Positions 1-8,731 of a stretch of DNA of 55,298 bases are shown here, in pieces; position 1 is the stretch's first letter; every line of letters starts with the position of its first letter. The notes below the pieces were generated by a model that was not told where the DNA came from, made no database searches, and saw only the letters and a program-made list of their open reading frames with translations. The translations under genes were made by a program, and so were the position numbers. This DNA is from Myxococcales bacterium (GTDB lineage Bacteria; Myxococcota_A; Polyangia; Polyangiales; Polyangiaceae), in assembly GCA_025359105.1 (NCBI GenBank), contig JANYHK010000114.1, forward strand, positions 1 through 55,298, read 5' to 3'.

Positions 1-1
1 C

Positions 2-1381
2 TCCGGGCTCACGCCGAAGGAGCGCTTCGTCATGTGGCGGCGGCTGCGCGAAGGTGCGGTCGACGTCGCGATCGGCGCGCGCAGCGCCTTGTTCGCGCCG
101 GTGGCCAAGCTGGGGCTCGTCATCGTCGACGAGGAGCACGATCCGTCGTTCAAACAAGAGGAGGGGGTCCGCTACCACGCGCGCGACATGGCGATCCTGC
201 GCGCGCACCGCGCCGGCGGCGTGTGCGTCCTCGGCAGCGCGACGCCGTCGCTCGAGACCGAGCACCTCGCGCGCACCGGCAAGGCCGACAAGCTCGTGCT
301 CCCCGATCGCGCGCGCGCGCAGGCGATGCCGAAGGTCGAGATCGTCGATCTGCGCCGAATGGGCGCCGGCCCGACCGGTGACAAGCGGATCAGCATCCCG
401 CTCCACCGCGCGCTCGAGGAGACGCTCGCCGCCAAGGGTCAGACGATCCTGTTCTTGAACCGCCGCGGCTTTTCGCCGAGCGTTCGCTGCGAGGCGTGCG
501 GCGAGATGGTCTCGTGCGGCAACTGCGCCGTGTCGCTCACGTTCCACAAGCGCGCCGGCGCCGTGCTGCGCTGCCACTACTGCGAGCACGAGGAGCCGAT
601 GCCCGTGCACTGCAAGAAGTGCGGCGCACCGGCCTTGATCCTCGAGGGGCTCGGCACCGAGAAGCTCGAGGACACCCTCACCACCGCGTTCCCGCAGGCG
701 CGGGTGGCGCGCCTCGATCGCGACGTCGCGAGCGGCAAGGGGATCGAGAAGATCCTCGCGCGGATGCGCTCGCGCGAGATCGACATCCTCGTCGGCACGC
801 AGATGGTCACGAAGGGCCACGATTTGCCGCACGTTACGCTTGTCGGCGTCATCAACGCCGACGCGGCCCTGTCCATCCCCGACTTTCGCGCGTCGGAGCG
901 CGCGTTCCAGCTGCTCGTGCAGGTCGCCGGCCGCGCGGGGCGTGGCGACTCTCCGGGGCGCGTCCTCGTGCAGACCTACCAGCCCACGCACCACGCCATC
1001 CAGCTCGCGGTGAAGCACGACGTCGACGGGTTCCTCGCGCGCGAGCTCATCGATCGGCGCGAGCTGCTCTATCCGCCGTTCACCCGGGTCGCGCTCGTGC
1101 GCGTCGACGCCGTCCTCGAGGACGCCGCGCGCGACGCATGCCGCATGCTCGCGCAGGTCGCCCTCGACGCGACCGCGGCCGAGGGGGGCGGTGTGGACAT
1201 CCTCGGGCCGTCGCCGTCGCCGTTGGCGCGCTTGCGCAACCGGTTCCGCTACCGCGTGATGCTGCGCAGCGCGGAGCGCGCGAAGATGCGGCGCGTGCTC
1301 GTCATGGTCGATCGCGCGCGGCAGACGCTGCCGCGGACGGTCCGCGGGCTCATCGACGTCGACCCCATGCAGCTGTTGTGA
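2..1381 (+). CDS. priA: Primosomal replication-restart helicase PriA, 3' part
   Basis: C-terminal ~459 residues of PriA, the superfamily-2 3'-5' DNA helicase that reloads the replisome at stalled forks. The reading frame is open from base 2, so the 5' end lies outside the window. Visible are the DEEH helicase box (VDEEHD), motif III (LGSATPS), and the paired zinc-binding cysteine motifs typical of PriA (CEACGEMVSCGNC, then CHYC and CKKC). Helicase motifs V and VI follow (GTQMVTKGHD; QVAGRAGRG). The protein ends normally, close to the family's usual C-terminus, with a TGA stop. The next gene is convergent and begins 20 bp downstream. Identification is secure; only the N-terminal DNA-binding domain and Walker A are missing from view. 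Confidence 0.97.
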   Translation, partial: SGLTPKERFVMWRRLREGAVDVAIGARSALFAPVAKLGLVIVDEEHDPSFKQEEGVRYHARDMAILRAHRAGGVCVLGSATPSLETEHLARTGKADKLVLPDRARAQAMPKVEIVDLRRMGAGPTGDKRISIPLHRALEETLAAKGQTILFLNRRGFSPSVRCEACGEMVSCGNCAVSLTFHKRAGAVLRCHYCEHEEPMPVHCKKCGAPALILEGLGTEKLEDTLTTAFPQARVARLDRDVASGKGIEKILARMRSREIDILVGTQMVTKGHDLPHVTLVGVINADAALSIPDFRASERAFQLLVQVAGRAGRGDSPGRVLVQTYQPTHHAIQLAVKHDVDGFLARELIDRRELLYPPFTRVALVRVDAVLEDAARDACRMLAQVALDATAAEGGGVDILGPSPSPLARLRNRFRYRVMLRSAERAKMRRVLVMVDRARQTLPRTVRGLIDVDPMQLL

Positions 1382-1401
1382 ACCCCTCGCGACGTTCGAA
1401 G

Positions 1402-2823
1402 CTACTCGCGGTGGGTCTCGGGATCGAGGCGGAAGCGCCGCATCCACCGGTGGATCTGCATGCGCGTCTTGCCCATCGACCGGGCGACCTCGCTGACGTT
1501 GCCGTGGGCCCCGGAGAGGGCCTCGACGAGGCGCGCCTTCAGCTGCTCCTCGTCGGGCGTGAGCGGACGCGACGCGGCCATCTCGATCGACGCGGGGCCG
1601 GGTCGCCGCGCGGGGCCGCTGCTGCGAATCGCCTCGGGGACGTGCTTGAGATCGATCGCCCCCTCTTCGGCGAAGACGACTGCGGCCTTGAGGCAGTGCA
1701 TCAGCTCGCGGACGTTGAGCGGCCAGTCGTGGTGGTAGAGCGCGCGGCCGAGCGCCGGCGTCATGCGCACGTCCCGTCCGGGGGCGAGGTGCTCGAGGAG
1801 ATCGGCGATGAGCATGCCGAGATCCTCCTTGCGCTCGCGAAGCGGGAGGAGGTTGTGTGTGTATCCTGCAACGCGCGCGTAGAGATCGCTACGGAACCCG
1901 CCCTCGGCGCCGAGCGTGTCGACGGGCCGGTGCGTTGCGGAGACGACGCGAAGGTCCACCTTCGTGGCTCTCGTGGTGCCGACGGGCGTGACCTCGCGCT
2001 CCTGGAGCACGCGCAGGAGCGCGGCCTGGCTGGTGCGCGGCAGGTCGCCGATCTCGTCGAGGAACAGGGTCCCGTGGTCGCTTGCGCGCACGAACCCGGG
2101 CTCGTCGCGTAGCGCGCCCGAGAAGGCGCCCTTCGTGTGCCCGAAGAGCTGCCCTTCGACGAGCGACTCGGGGATGCCGCCGCAGTTCACGGCGACGAGC
2201 TCGCCCTTGCGCCCGCTGACCGCGTGGATGCCGGTGGCGAGGACCTCCTTGCCGGTGCCGCTCTCGCCGAGGAGGAGAATGGGCATCTCGGTCGTGGCCA
2301 TCTGCAAGAGCGCGCGCATCTGGCGGGAGTACGACGGGACGAGCGTACCGAACCCGTGCATCCGTCCGCCGAGCGCGTGCGACTCGACCACCGCGGTCGC
2401 GTCCGCGGGCGTGGGCATCTCCGGCCGGAGAACGAAGAGCGTGCTCCCCAGCTCGAAGAGCTCGGACTGGTCGATGGCCGACCGCGGGACCTTCGCGCCG
2501 CTCACGTAGGTGCCGTTCGTCGAGCCCAGATCGGTGACCTCCCAGCCGCCGTCCGCGGTGCGCGTCAGCTTCGCGTGCGTAGACGACATGAGCGGGTCGG
2601 GAAACCGCAAGACGAGCCGGATCCGGCTCCCGTCCTTCTCGCGCGTGGCCGAGCGCGTCGCGCCGCGGCCGACGACGACCTCGGCGATCCCTTCGAGCCC
2701 ATAGCGGGCTCCGCCGCCGCGCGGCCGCTGGCACTCGAGGATCACGAAGAGGTGCGGCTGCGCCGGCTCGTCCCCGCCCGCCGCGGCGGTGGGGTCTCGC
2801 TTCATCGTCTGCTCAACGACCAT
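1402..2823 (-). CDS. FHA-domain sigma54-dependent transcriptional activator
   Basis: Bacterial enhancer-binding protein of ~473 residues that would activate sigma54 promoters. It has an N-terminal FHA domain (residues ~20-130, with SSTHAKL and LGSTNGTYV, the phosphothreonine-binding signature). A central AAA+ domain follows, with Walker A GESGTGKE near residue 185 and Walker B GTLFLDEIGDLP near 251. The C-terminal Fis-type helix-turn-helix lies at about 440-465. The sigma54-contact loop reads GAFSGA, not the canonical GAFTGA. The FHA domain replaces a response-regulator receiver, so input is probably a Ser/Thr kinase; FHA activators of this design are common in myxobacteria. The start is uncertain: ATG at 2823 was chosen because it leaves a normal FHA N-terminus, while ATG at 2805 and an upstream start at 2922 are also open. 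It is divergent from the acetyltransferase. Confidence 0.93.
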   Translation of the reverse strand: MVVEQTMKRDPTAAAGGDEPAQPHLFVILECQRPRGGGARYGLEGIAEVVVGRGATRSATREKDGSRIRLVLRFPDPLMSSTHAKLTRTADGGWEVTDLGSTNGTYVSGAKVPRSAIDQSELFELGSTLFVLRPEMPTPADATAVVESHALGGRMHGFGTLVPSYSRQMRALLQMATTEMPILLLGESGTGKEVLATGIHAVSGRKGELVAVNCGGIPESLVEGQLFGHTKGAFSGALRDEPGFVRASDHGTLFLDEIGDLPRTSQAALLRVLQEREVTPVGTTRATKVDLRVVSATHRPVDTLGAEGGFRSDLYARVAGYTHNLLPLRERKEDLGMLIADLLEHLAPGRDVRMTPALGRALYHHDWPLNVRELMHCLKAAVVFAEEGAIDLKHVPEAIRSSGPARRPGPASIEMAASRPLTPDEEQLKARLVEALSGAHGNVSEVARSMGKTRMQIHRWMRRFRLDPETHRE

Positions 2824-2896
2824 CGAGAGCTTGAAACTAGCACACCCCCCGTTCCACGTACCTCCCGGACCGGAAGGGCGGTTACTCTGGCCGCTC

Positions 2897-3469
2897 GTGC
2901 CGACGTCGCCTCCCCTCACCACCCGCCTCGTGACGGAGCGCCTCGTTCTGCGGCCGCCTCGGCCCGGCGACGTGCCCGAGCTACGCCGGCTCTTGCGCCG
3001 GAACGCCGCTCACCTCGCGCCGTGGAGCCCGAAGCCGACGCCCGGGGAGGACCCCGCGTCGCTGACGGTGCTCTCGAAGAGCGTCCTCGTCGAGCGGCGC
3101 GGCTGGCGGCAGGATTCGAAGTACGTCTTCCTGGTGACCGCGCGCGAGAAGGGGGCGCCGATCCTCGGACGCGTGGCGCTCAGCCAGGTGTGTCGCGGGC
3201 CGATGCAGGCGGCCTACCTTGGCTACTGGATGGACCACGAGCGCCAGGGGCAGGGCCTGACGACCGAGGCCGTGCGCGCGGTTCTCGGCTTCGCGTTCGG
3301 GACCGCCCGCTTGCATAGAGTGCAGCTCAACGTCATGCCGCGCAACGCGGCGAGCCATCGGGTCGTGGCCAAGGTGGGCGCGCGAAAGGAGGGGATGGCC
3401 CTTCGCTACCTCGAGATCGCCGGCGTCTGGGAGGATCACGTCATGTACGCGGTGACGGTCGAGGAGTAG
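2897..3469 (+). CDS. GNAT N-acetyltransferase, RimJ/RimL type
   Basis: Protein of ~190 residues of the GNAT fold, using acetyl-CoA to acetylate an amine, as in ribosomal-protein or spermidine acetyltransferases. The N-terminus reads TTRLVTERLVLRPPRPGD, the classic beta1 'TERLxLRP' opening of the RimJ/RimL group. The acetyl-CoA loop is GYWMDHERQGQGLTTEA, a variant of Q/RxxGxG/A, followed by the NxxS-type segment NAASHRVVAKVGARKEG. The reading frame stays open upstream into the divergent regulator. GTG 2897 is chosen because it starts just before the conserved first strand and avoids overlapping the regulator's coding sequence. The substrate cannot be told from sequence. Confidence 0.88.
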   Translation: MPTSPPLTTRLVTERLVLRPPRPGDVPELRRLLRRNAAHLAPWSPKPTPGEDPASLTVLSKSVLVERRGWRQDSKYVFLVTAREKGAPILGRVALSQVCRGPMQAAYLGYWMDHERQGQGLTTEAVRAVLGFAFGTARLHRVQLNVMPRNAASHRVVAKVGARKEGMALRYLEIAGVWEDHVMYAVTVEE

Positions 3470-3523
3470 ACCTGGGTTGTATTTTGCACGCAACGCGGCG
3501 GGGTGACGTGCCGATAGGTCGTC

Positions 3524-4177
3524 ATGCGGCTCTGCACGCTCCTGCGTTTCGTCTTCGAGCTGGTGCTCTCGTTCGTCGCTCCCGTGCGGTGCGCGGCGTG
3601 CGAGTCCGGCGTGGCTTTGCGCCAGGTCTTCTGTGCCCCTTGCGCGCGCACGCTCGTGGCGCGGCCAGCGCCGCGCGGACTGGCGTTCGCCTCGGTCTTC
3701 GTCTACGGCGGGGCGGTCGCGCGCGCGGTGGTTCGGCTGAAGTACGATCCGCGGCCCGAGCTCGCCCGACCCCTGGGTGATCTGCTCCGGCGCGGCGTGC
3801 CGCTCCTGGCCGGTTACGAACCGGACGTCGTCGTCCCGGTGCCGCTCCACGTGACGCGCCTCGTCGCGCGAGGGTTCAACCAGGCGGCTCTCCTCGCCGC
3901 GCCGGTCGCGCGCGAGCTCGGCGTCGCGCTGCTCGCGGGCGCGCTCGTCCGGACGCGCGACACGACCCAGCAGGCCACGCTCGACCGGCGAGATCGGCTC
4001 CAGAACGTGCGACGCGCTTTCGAGGCCCGCGACGCGGGCGCCATCCGAGGCAAGCGGGTCCTGCTCGTCGACGACGTGCGCACGACCGGCGCGACGCTCC
4101 TCGCGTGTGAAGACGCGCTGCGGGCCGCCGGCGCGCGCGAGGTGCGGTCGCTGGTCCTGGCGAGCGCGGAGACGTGA
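3524..4177 (+). CDS. ComF-family phosphoribosyltransferase-like protein
   Basis: Protein of 217 residues. An N-terminal hydrophobic segment precedes a four-cysteine zinc ribbon (CAAC ... CAPC, residues ~25-45). A PRTase fold follows, with the PRPP-binding signature VLLVDDVRTTGAT near residue 183 and the ComF motif RGFNQAALLA near 110. This is the standard ComFC/GntX architecture and length. ComFC is required for DNA uptake in competent bacteria and GntX-type homologues occur widely; whether this organism is transformable is unknown. No other competence gene is visible nearby, and the next gene is convergent only 6 bp away. Confidence 0.9.
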   Translation: MRLCTLLRFVFELVLSFVAPVRCAACESGVALRQVFCAPCARTLVARPAPRGLAFASVFVYGGAVARAVVRLKYDPRPELARPLGDLLRRGVPLLAGYEPDVVVPVPLHVTRLVARGFNQAALLAAPVARELGVALLAGALVRTRDTTQQATLDRRDRLQNVRRAFEARDAGAIRGKRVLLVDDVRTTGATLLACEDALRAAGAREVRSLVLASAET

Positions 4178-4183
4178 ACGCGT

Positions 4184-5029
4184 TCAGCGCGGGGGACCGT
4201 CCGACTCGACGAGCCCGTCTTTGATCTCGAGCACGCGGTCGGCGCGCGCGGCGATGCGCGCGTCGTGGGTGACGAGGATGACGGTGCGCCGCGCGCTCGT
4301 CGCGCCGAGGAGGAGCTCGAGCACGCCTTCGCCGGTCTTGGTGTCCAGGTTCCCCGTCGGCTCGTCGGCGAGGAGCAGCGGAGGATCGCTGACGAGCGCC
4401 CGGGCGATGGCGACGCGCTGCATCTCGCCTCCTGAGAGCTGATCGGGCTTGTGGCCGCGTCGCTTGGCGAGCCCCACCTTCGCCAGGTGCTCCTCCGCGC
4501 GCGCGCGCACCTCGGCGGTGGCCTTCCCGGCGAGGAGTGACGGGAGCATGACGTTCTCGAGCGCGGTGAGGGTCGGCAGGAGGTTGAAGAACTGGAACAC
4601 GAACCCCAGCCGATCGCGCCGCAAGCGCGTGACGGCGTCGTCATCCAGCTTCGCGAGGTCCTGGCCGTGGATGCGGACCGTGCCGCTGGTCGCCCGGTCG
4701 AGCGCGCCGGCGAGGTTCAGGAGGGTGCTCTTCCCCGACCCACTCGGCCCGACGATGGCCACCAGCTCCCCGGCCCGGATGGTGATGGTGACGCCTCGCA
4801 ACGCCTCGACCGCGGCCGCCTCCGAGCCCGCCTCCGGGCCGTCCAGCGCGCCGGCATACCGCTTTCGCACGTCGATCATCTCGACGACGGCGCCCGGCAG
4901 GGGCGCTGGGCTGCTGCTGGCGCTCCCGGGGTTGCCGGGGCTGGCCACCGGGGTTGCCGGGGGCGGGGGTGGGGTTCCGGACGACACGGATCGCAACAAT
5001 AGGCCGTTGCGGGCCGAGGGCGCTATCAT
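4184..5029 (-). CDS. ABC transporter ATP-binding protein, LolD/MacB-like
   Basis: ATPase subunit of ~281 residues of an ABC transporter in the LolD/MacB/FtsE class. It shows Walker A GPSGSGKST (~94-102), the Q-loop FQFFNLLPTLTALENV, signature LSGGEMQRVAIARAL, Walker B LLLADEPTGNLD and H-loop ILVTHD. The ADEPTGNLD and 'FFNLLPTLTALENV' wording is typical of LolD/MacB ATPases, which drive lipoprotein release or envelope remodelling. About 50 extra N-terminal residues are Pro/Ser-rich and of doubtful reality. Possible starts are ATG 5029 (used here), a GTG near 4986, and ATG 4879, which begins exactly at the ABC domain. No permease gene is adjacent, so the partner must lie elsewhere. It is divergent from the GYF protein, whose GTG lies only 9 bp from the 5029 start. 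Confidence 0.9.
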   Translation of the reverse strand: MIAPSARNGLLLRSVSSGTPPPPPATPVASPGNPGSASSSPAPLPGAVVEMIDVRKRYAGALDGPEAGSEAAAVEALRGVTITIRAGELVAIVGPSGSGKSTLLNLAGALDRATSGTVRIHGQDLAKLDDDAVTRLRRDRLGFVFQFFNLLPTLTALENVMLPSLLAGKATAEVRARAEEHLAKVGLAKRRGHKPDQLSGGEMQRVAIARALVSDPPLLLADEPTGNLDTKTGEGVLELLLGATSARRTVILVTHDARIAARADRVLEIKDGLVESDGPPR

Positions 5030-5037
5030 GGACGCAC

Positions 5038-7746
5038 GTGAGCAGCGACGTCGAGTGGCGCTGGGCAGATCCCACGGGACAACAGCGTCTCGTCCGCGAG
5101 GACGAGCTGAGGGCGGCGCTCGCCTCGGGGATGATTCCACCGAACGCGCCGGTGTGGAAAGACGGCTGGAGAGACTGGCAGCCGGCCTATTCCGTCCCCG
5201 AGCTCACAACGAGCGCGCTCGCCGCCGCGAACGGTGTGGTGCCGAACATCCCACCCCCGCCGCTGGGTGTGCTCGGCGCGCAGAAGGACATGGAGAAGGA
5301 GGGAGCGGCCCTCGACCTCGGCGGCAAGAAGGCCGAGGCCCGAGCGGAGCCGCCACCCCCGCCGCGCTACGTGGCTGCGCCCACGCGCGTAACCGTTCCG
5401 CCGGCGCCAGGCTCGGGGCGGCATACCATTCCCCTCGCCGCCGGATCGAACAGGCACCTGTCCGCCACGACGCCCAAAGACGCTCCGTCGGAGCCTTCTC
5501 CGGACGCGACATTGCAGGCGCCGGCCTCCGATCGCGCGCGCACGCGCGCCGCGGATGAGTCGAACACCGGCGTGAAGCTGGCTCCTTTGAGCGAGTCGAC
5601 AGCGTCACAACTCCTCGCCGGCGCCATGCCGCCGGCCCCGCCCACCTCCGCGCCCGCCACCGCCACCGCGCCCGCCACCGCCACCGCCACCGCCACCGCC
5701 ACCGCCACCGCCACCGCCGCCCCCCACGCAGACGCCAAGAAGGCGCTGCCAACGACGGTGGGTGTCCCTGCGCTTCCCGCGAGCACGCTCGGCGCCGCCG
5801 CGGCCGCCGCGACCGTCGCAGCTGCCACGGTGTCCGCGGCGCCGGCGCGCCAGCAGACCAACCCGCCACCGCTGCCGCCAAAGGCCAGCAAGCCTCCGCC
5901 GCCTCCCGCGGCCAAGAAGAACAAGACGCTCATCATGTACGGCGGGGCGCCCGTACCGACGCCGGGACCGTCGTCCGACCGGCAGGGACCTCCCATCAAC
6001 GTTCCCGCGCCCTCGGGAGGTGAGTCGCCGCAAGCGATCACCCGTCCTCCGCCGGGCGACGGCTCGGTGCACGTGACCGGTTCGGCGCCGCCGCCGAAGA
6101 GGCACCCGAGCTTGCCAACCCCGCCCCCGCCGGCGGCGATCCCCATGGAGGAGCTGAGCCAGTCGATCCTGGTCGAGGATCGCGACGCCGAGGTCGACAC
6201 CGACTCGATCATCCTCTCCGACAGTGTTCGCAAGGTCAGCTCGACGATGCCGCCCAAGCCGGGTGGTCCGGTCCGCTCGGGGACGCTCCTCGGATTTCCG
6301 GTCCCCACGGTGCCGCCCGTCGCCGACGCGCCGATGCCAGGGCCACCGCCGCCGTATGCCGACGAGGTCGACGACGCGGCGGCCACGCGGAGCATGCCGA
6401 ACTCGCGCGAAGCTCCCACCGCGCCTCCGCCTCCGCCCACCTCCGCCCGGATCGTCCACGATCTCCGGGTCCTGCTGCAAAAGCCGCGTTCGAAGCACTT
6501 CTGGCCGGCGGTGGGCGCGGCCAGCGCGGTCGTGGTGGTCGGACTCCTCGGGTTGGTCATCGTCGCGATGCGCGGAAAGCCCGCCGATGGCGATCCGCAG
6601 AAGTTCACGACCGTCTCGAGCGGCACGCCGAACGGAAGCGACCCCCCGCCCGCGTCGGCCTCCACGAGCCCTGCGGCGTCCTCCCCGACGTCGCTCTCGA
6701 CGCCGCCGACGCCAGAGCCGCCGCTCGTGATCGTCGCCTCCGGCGCCGCCTGCACGTCGACCGGCGCGGCGCACACGATCGCGCCGCGCGTCCTCGTCCC
6801 GACCGGCGTCGAGGTCCAGCCGAGCGGCGCAGGAATCGGCCTCGGCTTCGCCACGACGCCCAAGGACGCGATGACCGTGGAGGTCGAGCCCACGACGCTG
6901 ACCGTCGGAGCCTCCGCGCGCGTCCACACGGCGGACGTCCTCAAACGCGTGGTGCCGGAGAGCATCGGCGGCAAGCTCGGGGTAGGCGGCGAGGGGGATC
7001 GGCGCGGGGATCGGATCCTCGGCCGTCGCGTCGTGCCCGGACCCTGGCCGGTCGACGTCGGCGTCGCCGACGGCAACGTGGTGTGGGCTCCGCACCTGAA
7101 GGACACGGTCTCCAAGCTCTGGCCGATCGACGCCGATGCTCCCGTCGAAGCGCTGCGCGGGGTGCCGATCGAGTCCAAGGGCGAGAAGGGTCTCGCCGTC
7201 ACGTTCCGCAAGGCCGGCGCGATCTGGATGGGCGCGGCGCTCGGCGATCGCACGCTGACGCCGCGCGGACCTCTCTTTCGCATCATGGGCCTGGGCCCGG
7301 TGGTCGGCTCGCCGACGATAGCCTCGAGCGGCGACTCCATCCTGATCGCCTGGGCGGATCGCGCGACCGCTCAGGATCCGTGGGGGCTGCGCTGGGTGAA
7401 GTTCACGCCGGGAGAGGCGCCGCGCGACGCGGTCGCGTTCCATCCTCCGGCCGGAGGCCTCGGTGAGCACGCCATGTCGCCGTCGCTCGCGGCGGTCGGT
7501 GGCGGTCGTTACCTCTTCACGTGGACCGAAGGGCCCGTCAGCGCGCACCAGGTCCGGGCGCAGACCTTGACCGTCGAAGGGGCGCCGCTCGGCGACGCCT
7601 TCGTCGTGAGCGCGGACGGCGTCAACGCGGGGCAGGCGCAGGCCGCGGTCCTGGCCGATGGTCGCGGCGTCGTCGCGTTCCTCGCCGCGAAGGGCAAAGC
7701 GTACGAGGTCGTGGCGACCCCCGTTGTGTGTGCGCCTGCAAAGTGA
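5038..7746 (+). CDS. GYF-domain, proline-rich single-pass membrane protein
   Basis: Protein of ~902 residues of unknown function. The N-terminal ~50 residues (EWRWADPTGQQRLV ... APVWKDGWRDWQ) match the GYF_2 fold, which binds proline-rich peptides. A ~430-residue Pro/Ala/Thr linker follows, including an (Ala-Thr)n tract. One transmembrane helix (AVVVVGLLGLVIVAM) lies at ~487-510. The ~390-residue C-terminal region, presumably periplasmic, has repeated beta-strand motifs such as VVWAPHLKD and YLFTWTEGP that suggest a beta-propeller. GYF-plus-TM architecture is known in GltJ/AgmX of the Myxococcus gliding machinery, but I see no TonB-type C-terminus here, so this is only an analogy. GTG 5038 was chosen because it opens directly into the GYF domain. 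The lipoprotein gene 10 bp downstream is probably co-transcribed. Confidence 0.75.
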   Translation: MSSDVEWRWADPTGQQRLVREDELRAALASGMIPPNAPVWKDGWRDWQPAYSVPELTTSALAAANGVVPNIPPPPLGVLGAQKDMEKEGAALDLGGKKAEARAEPPPPPRYVAAPTRVTVPPAPGSGRHTIPLAAGSNRHLSATTPKDAPSEPSPDATLQAPASDRARTRAADESNTGVKLAPLSESTASQLLAGAMPPAPPTSAPATATAPATATATATATATATAAPHADAKKALPTTVGVPALPASTLGAAAAAATVAAATVSAAPARQQTNPPPLPPKASKPPPPPAAKKNKTLIMYGGAPVPTPGPSSDRQGPPINVPAPSGGESPQAITRPPPGDGSVHVTGSAPPPKRHPSLPTPPPPAAIPMEELSQSILVEDRDAEVDTDSIILSDSVRKVSSTMPPKPGGPVRSGTLLGFPVPTVPPVADAPMPGPPPPYADEVDDAAATRSMPNSREAPTAPPPPPTSARIVHDLRVLLQKPRSKHFWPAVGAASAVVVVGLLGLVIVAMRGKPADGDPQKFTTVSSGTPNGSDPPPASASTSPAASSPTSLSTPPTPEPPLVIVASGAACTSTGAAHTIAPRVLVPTGVEVQPSGAGIGLGFATTPKDAMTVEVEPTTLTVGASARVHTADVLKRVVPESIGGKLGVGGEGDRRGDRILGRRVVPGPWPVDVGVADGNVVWAPHLKDTVSKLWPIDADAPVEALRGVPIESKGEKGLAVTFRKAGAIWMGAALGDRTLTPRGPLFRIMGLGPVVGSPTIASSGDSILIAWADRATAQDPWGLRWVKFTPGEAPRDAVAFHPPAGGLGEHAMSPSLAAVGGGRYLFTWTEGPVSAHQVRAQTLTVEGAPLGDAFVVSADGVNAGQAQAAVLADGRGVVAFLAAKGKAYEVVATPVVCAPAK
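5654..5718 (+). repeat. Coding GCCACC hexanucleotide tract
   Basis: About ten near-perfect GCCACC hexamers, interrupted once by GCGCCC, encode an Ala-Thr run inside the linker of the GYF protein. The unit length is a multiple of three, so copy-number change would lengthen or shorten the linker without a frameshift. Confidence 0.9.
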
Positions 7747-7756
7747 GGAGAACGCC

Positions 7757-8731
7757 GTGTCCGGTTCGCGATCAAGCTTGGCAAGGTTGAGAGGCGTCTT
7801 CTTCGGCGCGCTCGTTGCGTCGCTCGCGGTGGGCGGGCTCGCGTGCGACTTGCAGCCGCAAGGCAAGGTCGCCCAGGGCCAGCTCTACATGAGCGGAGAG
7901 GGACGCTTCGACGCGTATTTCCGTGATGTTCACTCCATCCAGGTCTGGGCCGCGCAGTGGCCCGACGATCGCAAGGCCACGCGCAAGCCGCTTGTCAACA
8001 TCCTCGATCTCACGCCCGACGCTCCCGACGTCACGATCATCCAGGCGACCCACGAGAAGTCCGCCGCCCTCACCCGTGACGCCGGGACGACGCGACTCGA
8101 CGCGACCGTCGACGAAGCGCACGTCGTGGCGGCGGGCGGGGCCAGGTCCGATCCTTCCCTCTTTCGCGCGATCGAAGATACGGCGGGGGGCGAGCTCGGG
8201 CGCGCGAAGAAGTTGAACGCGATGCTCCCGAAGATGGACGAGCTCTCGAGGCTCGGACAATCACTCGAGCCCCATATCCAGGAGACCTACCAGCGGCAGG
8301 GGCCGGGCAAGGCCAAGGAGGTGAAGCTCGAGATCTCGTCCTCGCTCACCGTCCTCGGCAACGTCACGTCGAAGGCGCGGCGATCGATCCGGGAGTGCGA
8401 CGACTTCGTGGCCGATCTGCAGCGCGCGGTGGCGACCGGCGACGCCGGCCACCACGAGCGCAAGGAAAAGCCGGAGGACAAGGTCGACAAGCCGGAGGTA
8501 AAGCCGGAGGTAAAGCCGGAGCCGAAGCCCAAGCCGAAGCACGACCCACCGCCGAAGCCGCCGCCCGTCGCGAAGAAGGACGACGCGCCGCCGCCGCCGA
8601 AGCCGGTGCCCGTCGCGAAGAAGGACGACGCGCCGCCGAAGCCGGTGCCCGCCGCGAAGAAGGACGACGCGCCGCCGCCGCCGCCGAAGCCGAAGCCGAA
8701 GCCCCAGGAGGGCGAGGTCTTCAATCCGTAG
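7757..8731 (+). CDS. Predicted lipoprotein with Lys/Pro/Asp-rich C-terminal tail
   Basis: Protein of ~324 residues, function unknown. The N-terminus has a basic start, a hydrophobic core (GVFFGALVASLAVGG) and a Cys at LAC, fitting an export signal and probable lipidation, although the lipobox is imperfect. The middle ~200 residues contain long alpha-helical stretches (EDTAGGELGRAKKLNAML). The last ~95 residues are repeats of KKDDAPPPPKPVPVA-like units, a flexible and highly charged tail of the kind that can cross or bind peptidoglycan. GTG 7757 is supported by a GAGGAG Shine-Dalgarno sequence 6 bp upstream and lies just after the GYF-protein stop, implying an operon. The positively charged Pro-rich tail is a possible ligand for a GYF domain, but that domain is predicted to be on the other side of the membrane. 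Confidence 0.75.
   Translation: MSGSRSSLARLRGVFFGALVASLAVGGLACDLQPQGKVAQGQLYMSGEGRFDAYFRDVHSIQVWAAQWPDDRKATRKPLVNILDLTPDAPDVTIIQATHEKSAALTRDAGTTRLDATVDEAHVVAAGGARSDPSLFRAIEDTAGGELGRAKKLNAMLPKMDELSRLGQSLEPHIQETYQRQGPGKAKEVKLEISSSLTVLGNVTSKARRSIRECDDFVADLQRAVATGDAGHHERKEKPEDKVDKPEVKPEVKPEPKPKPKHDPPPKPPPVAKKDDAPPPPKPVPVAKKDDAPPKPVPAAKKDDAPPPPPKPKPKPQEGEVFNP

Noticed and set aside
3476-3488. A 13-base string TTGTATTTTGCAC that recurs at about 17783
   Set aside because: One copy is inside the DUF2314 lipoprotein coding region and the other in a short gap; chance repeats of this length are expected in a 55-kb window, and no -35 or symmetry supports a regulatory site.
5605-7866. A ~750-codon minus-strand frame opposite the GYF protein
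   Set aside because: It is an Arg/Gly-rich antisense shadow with a poly-Gly run created by the GCCACC repeat; the plus strand has GYF and TM features and an operon partner.
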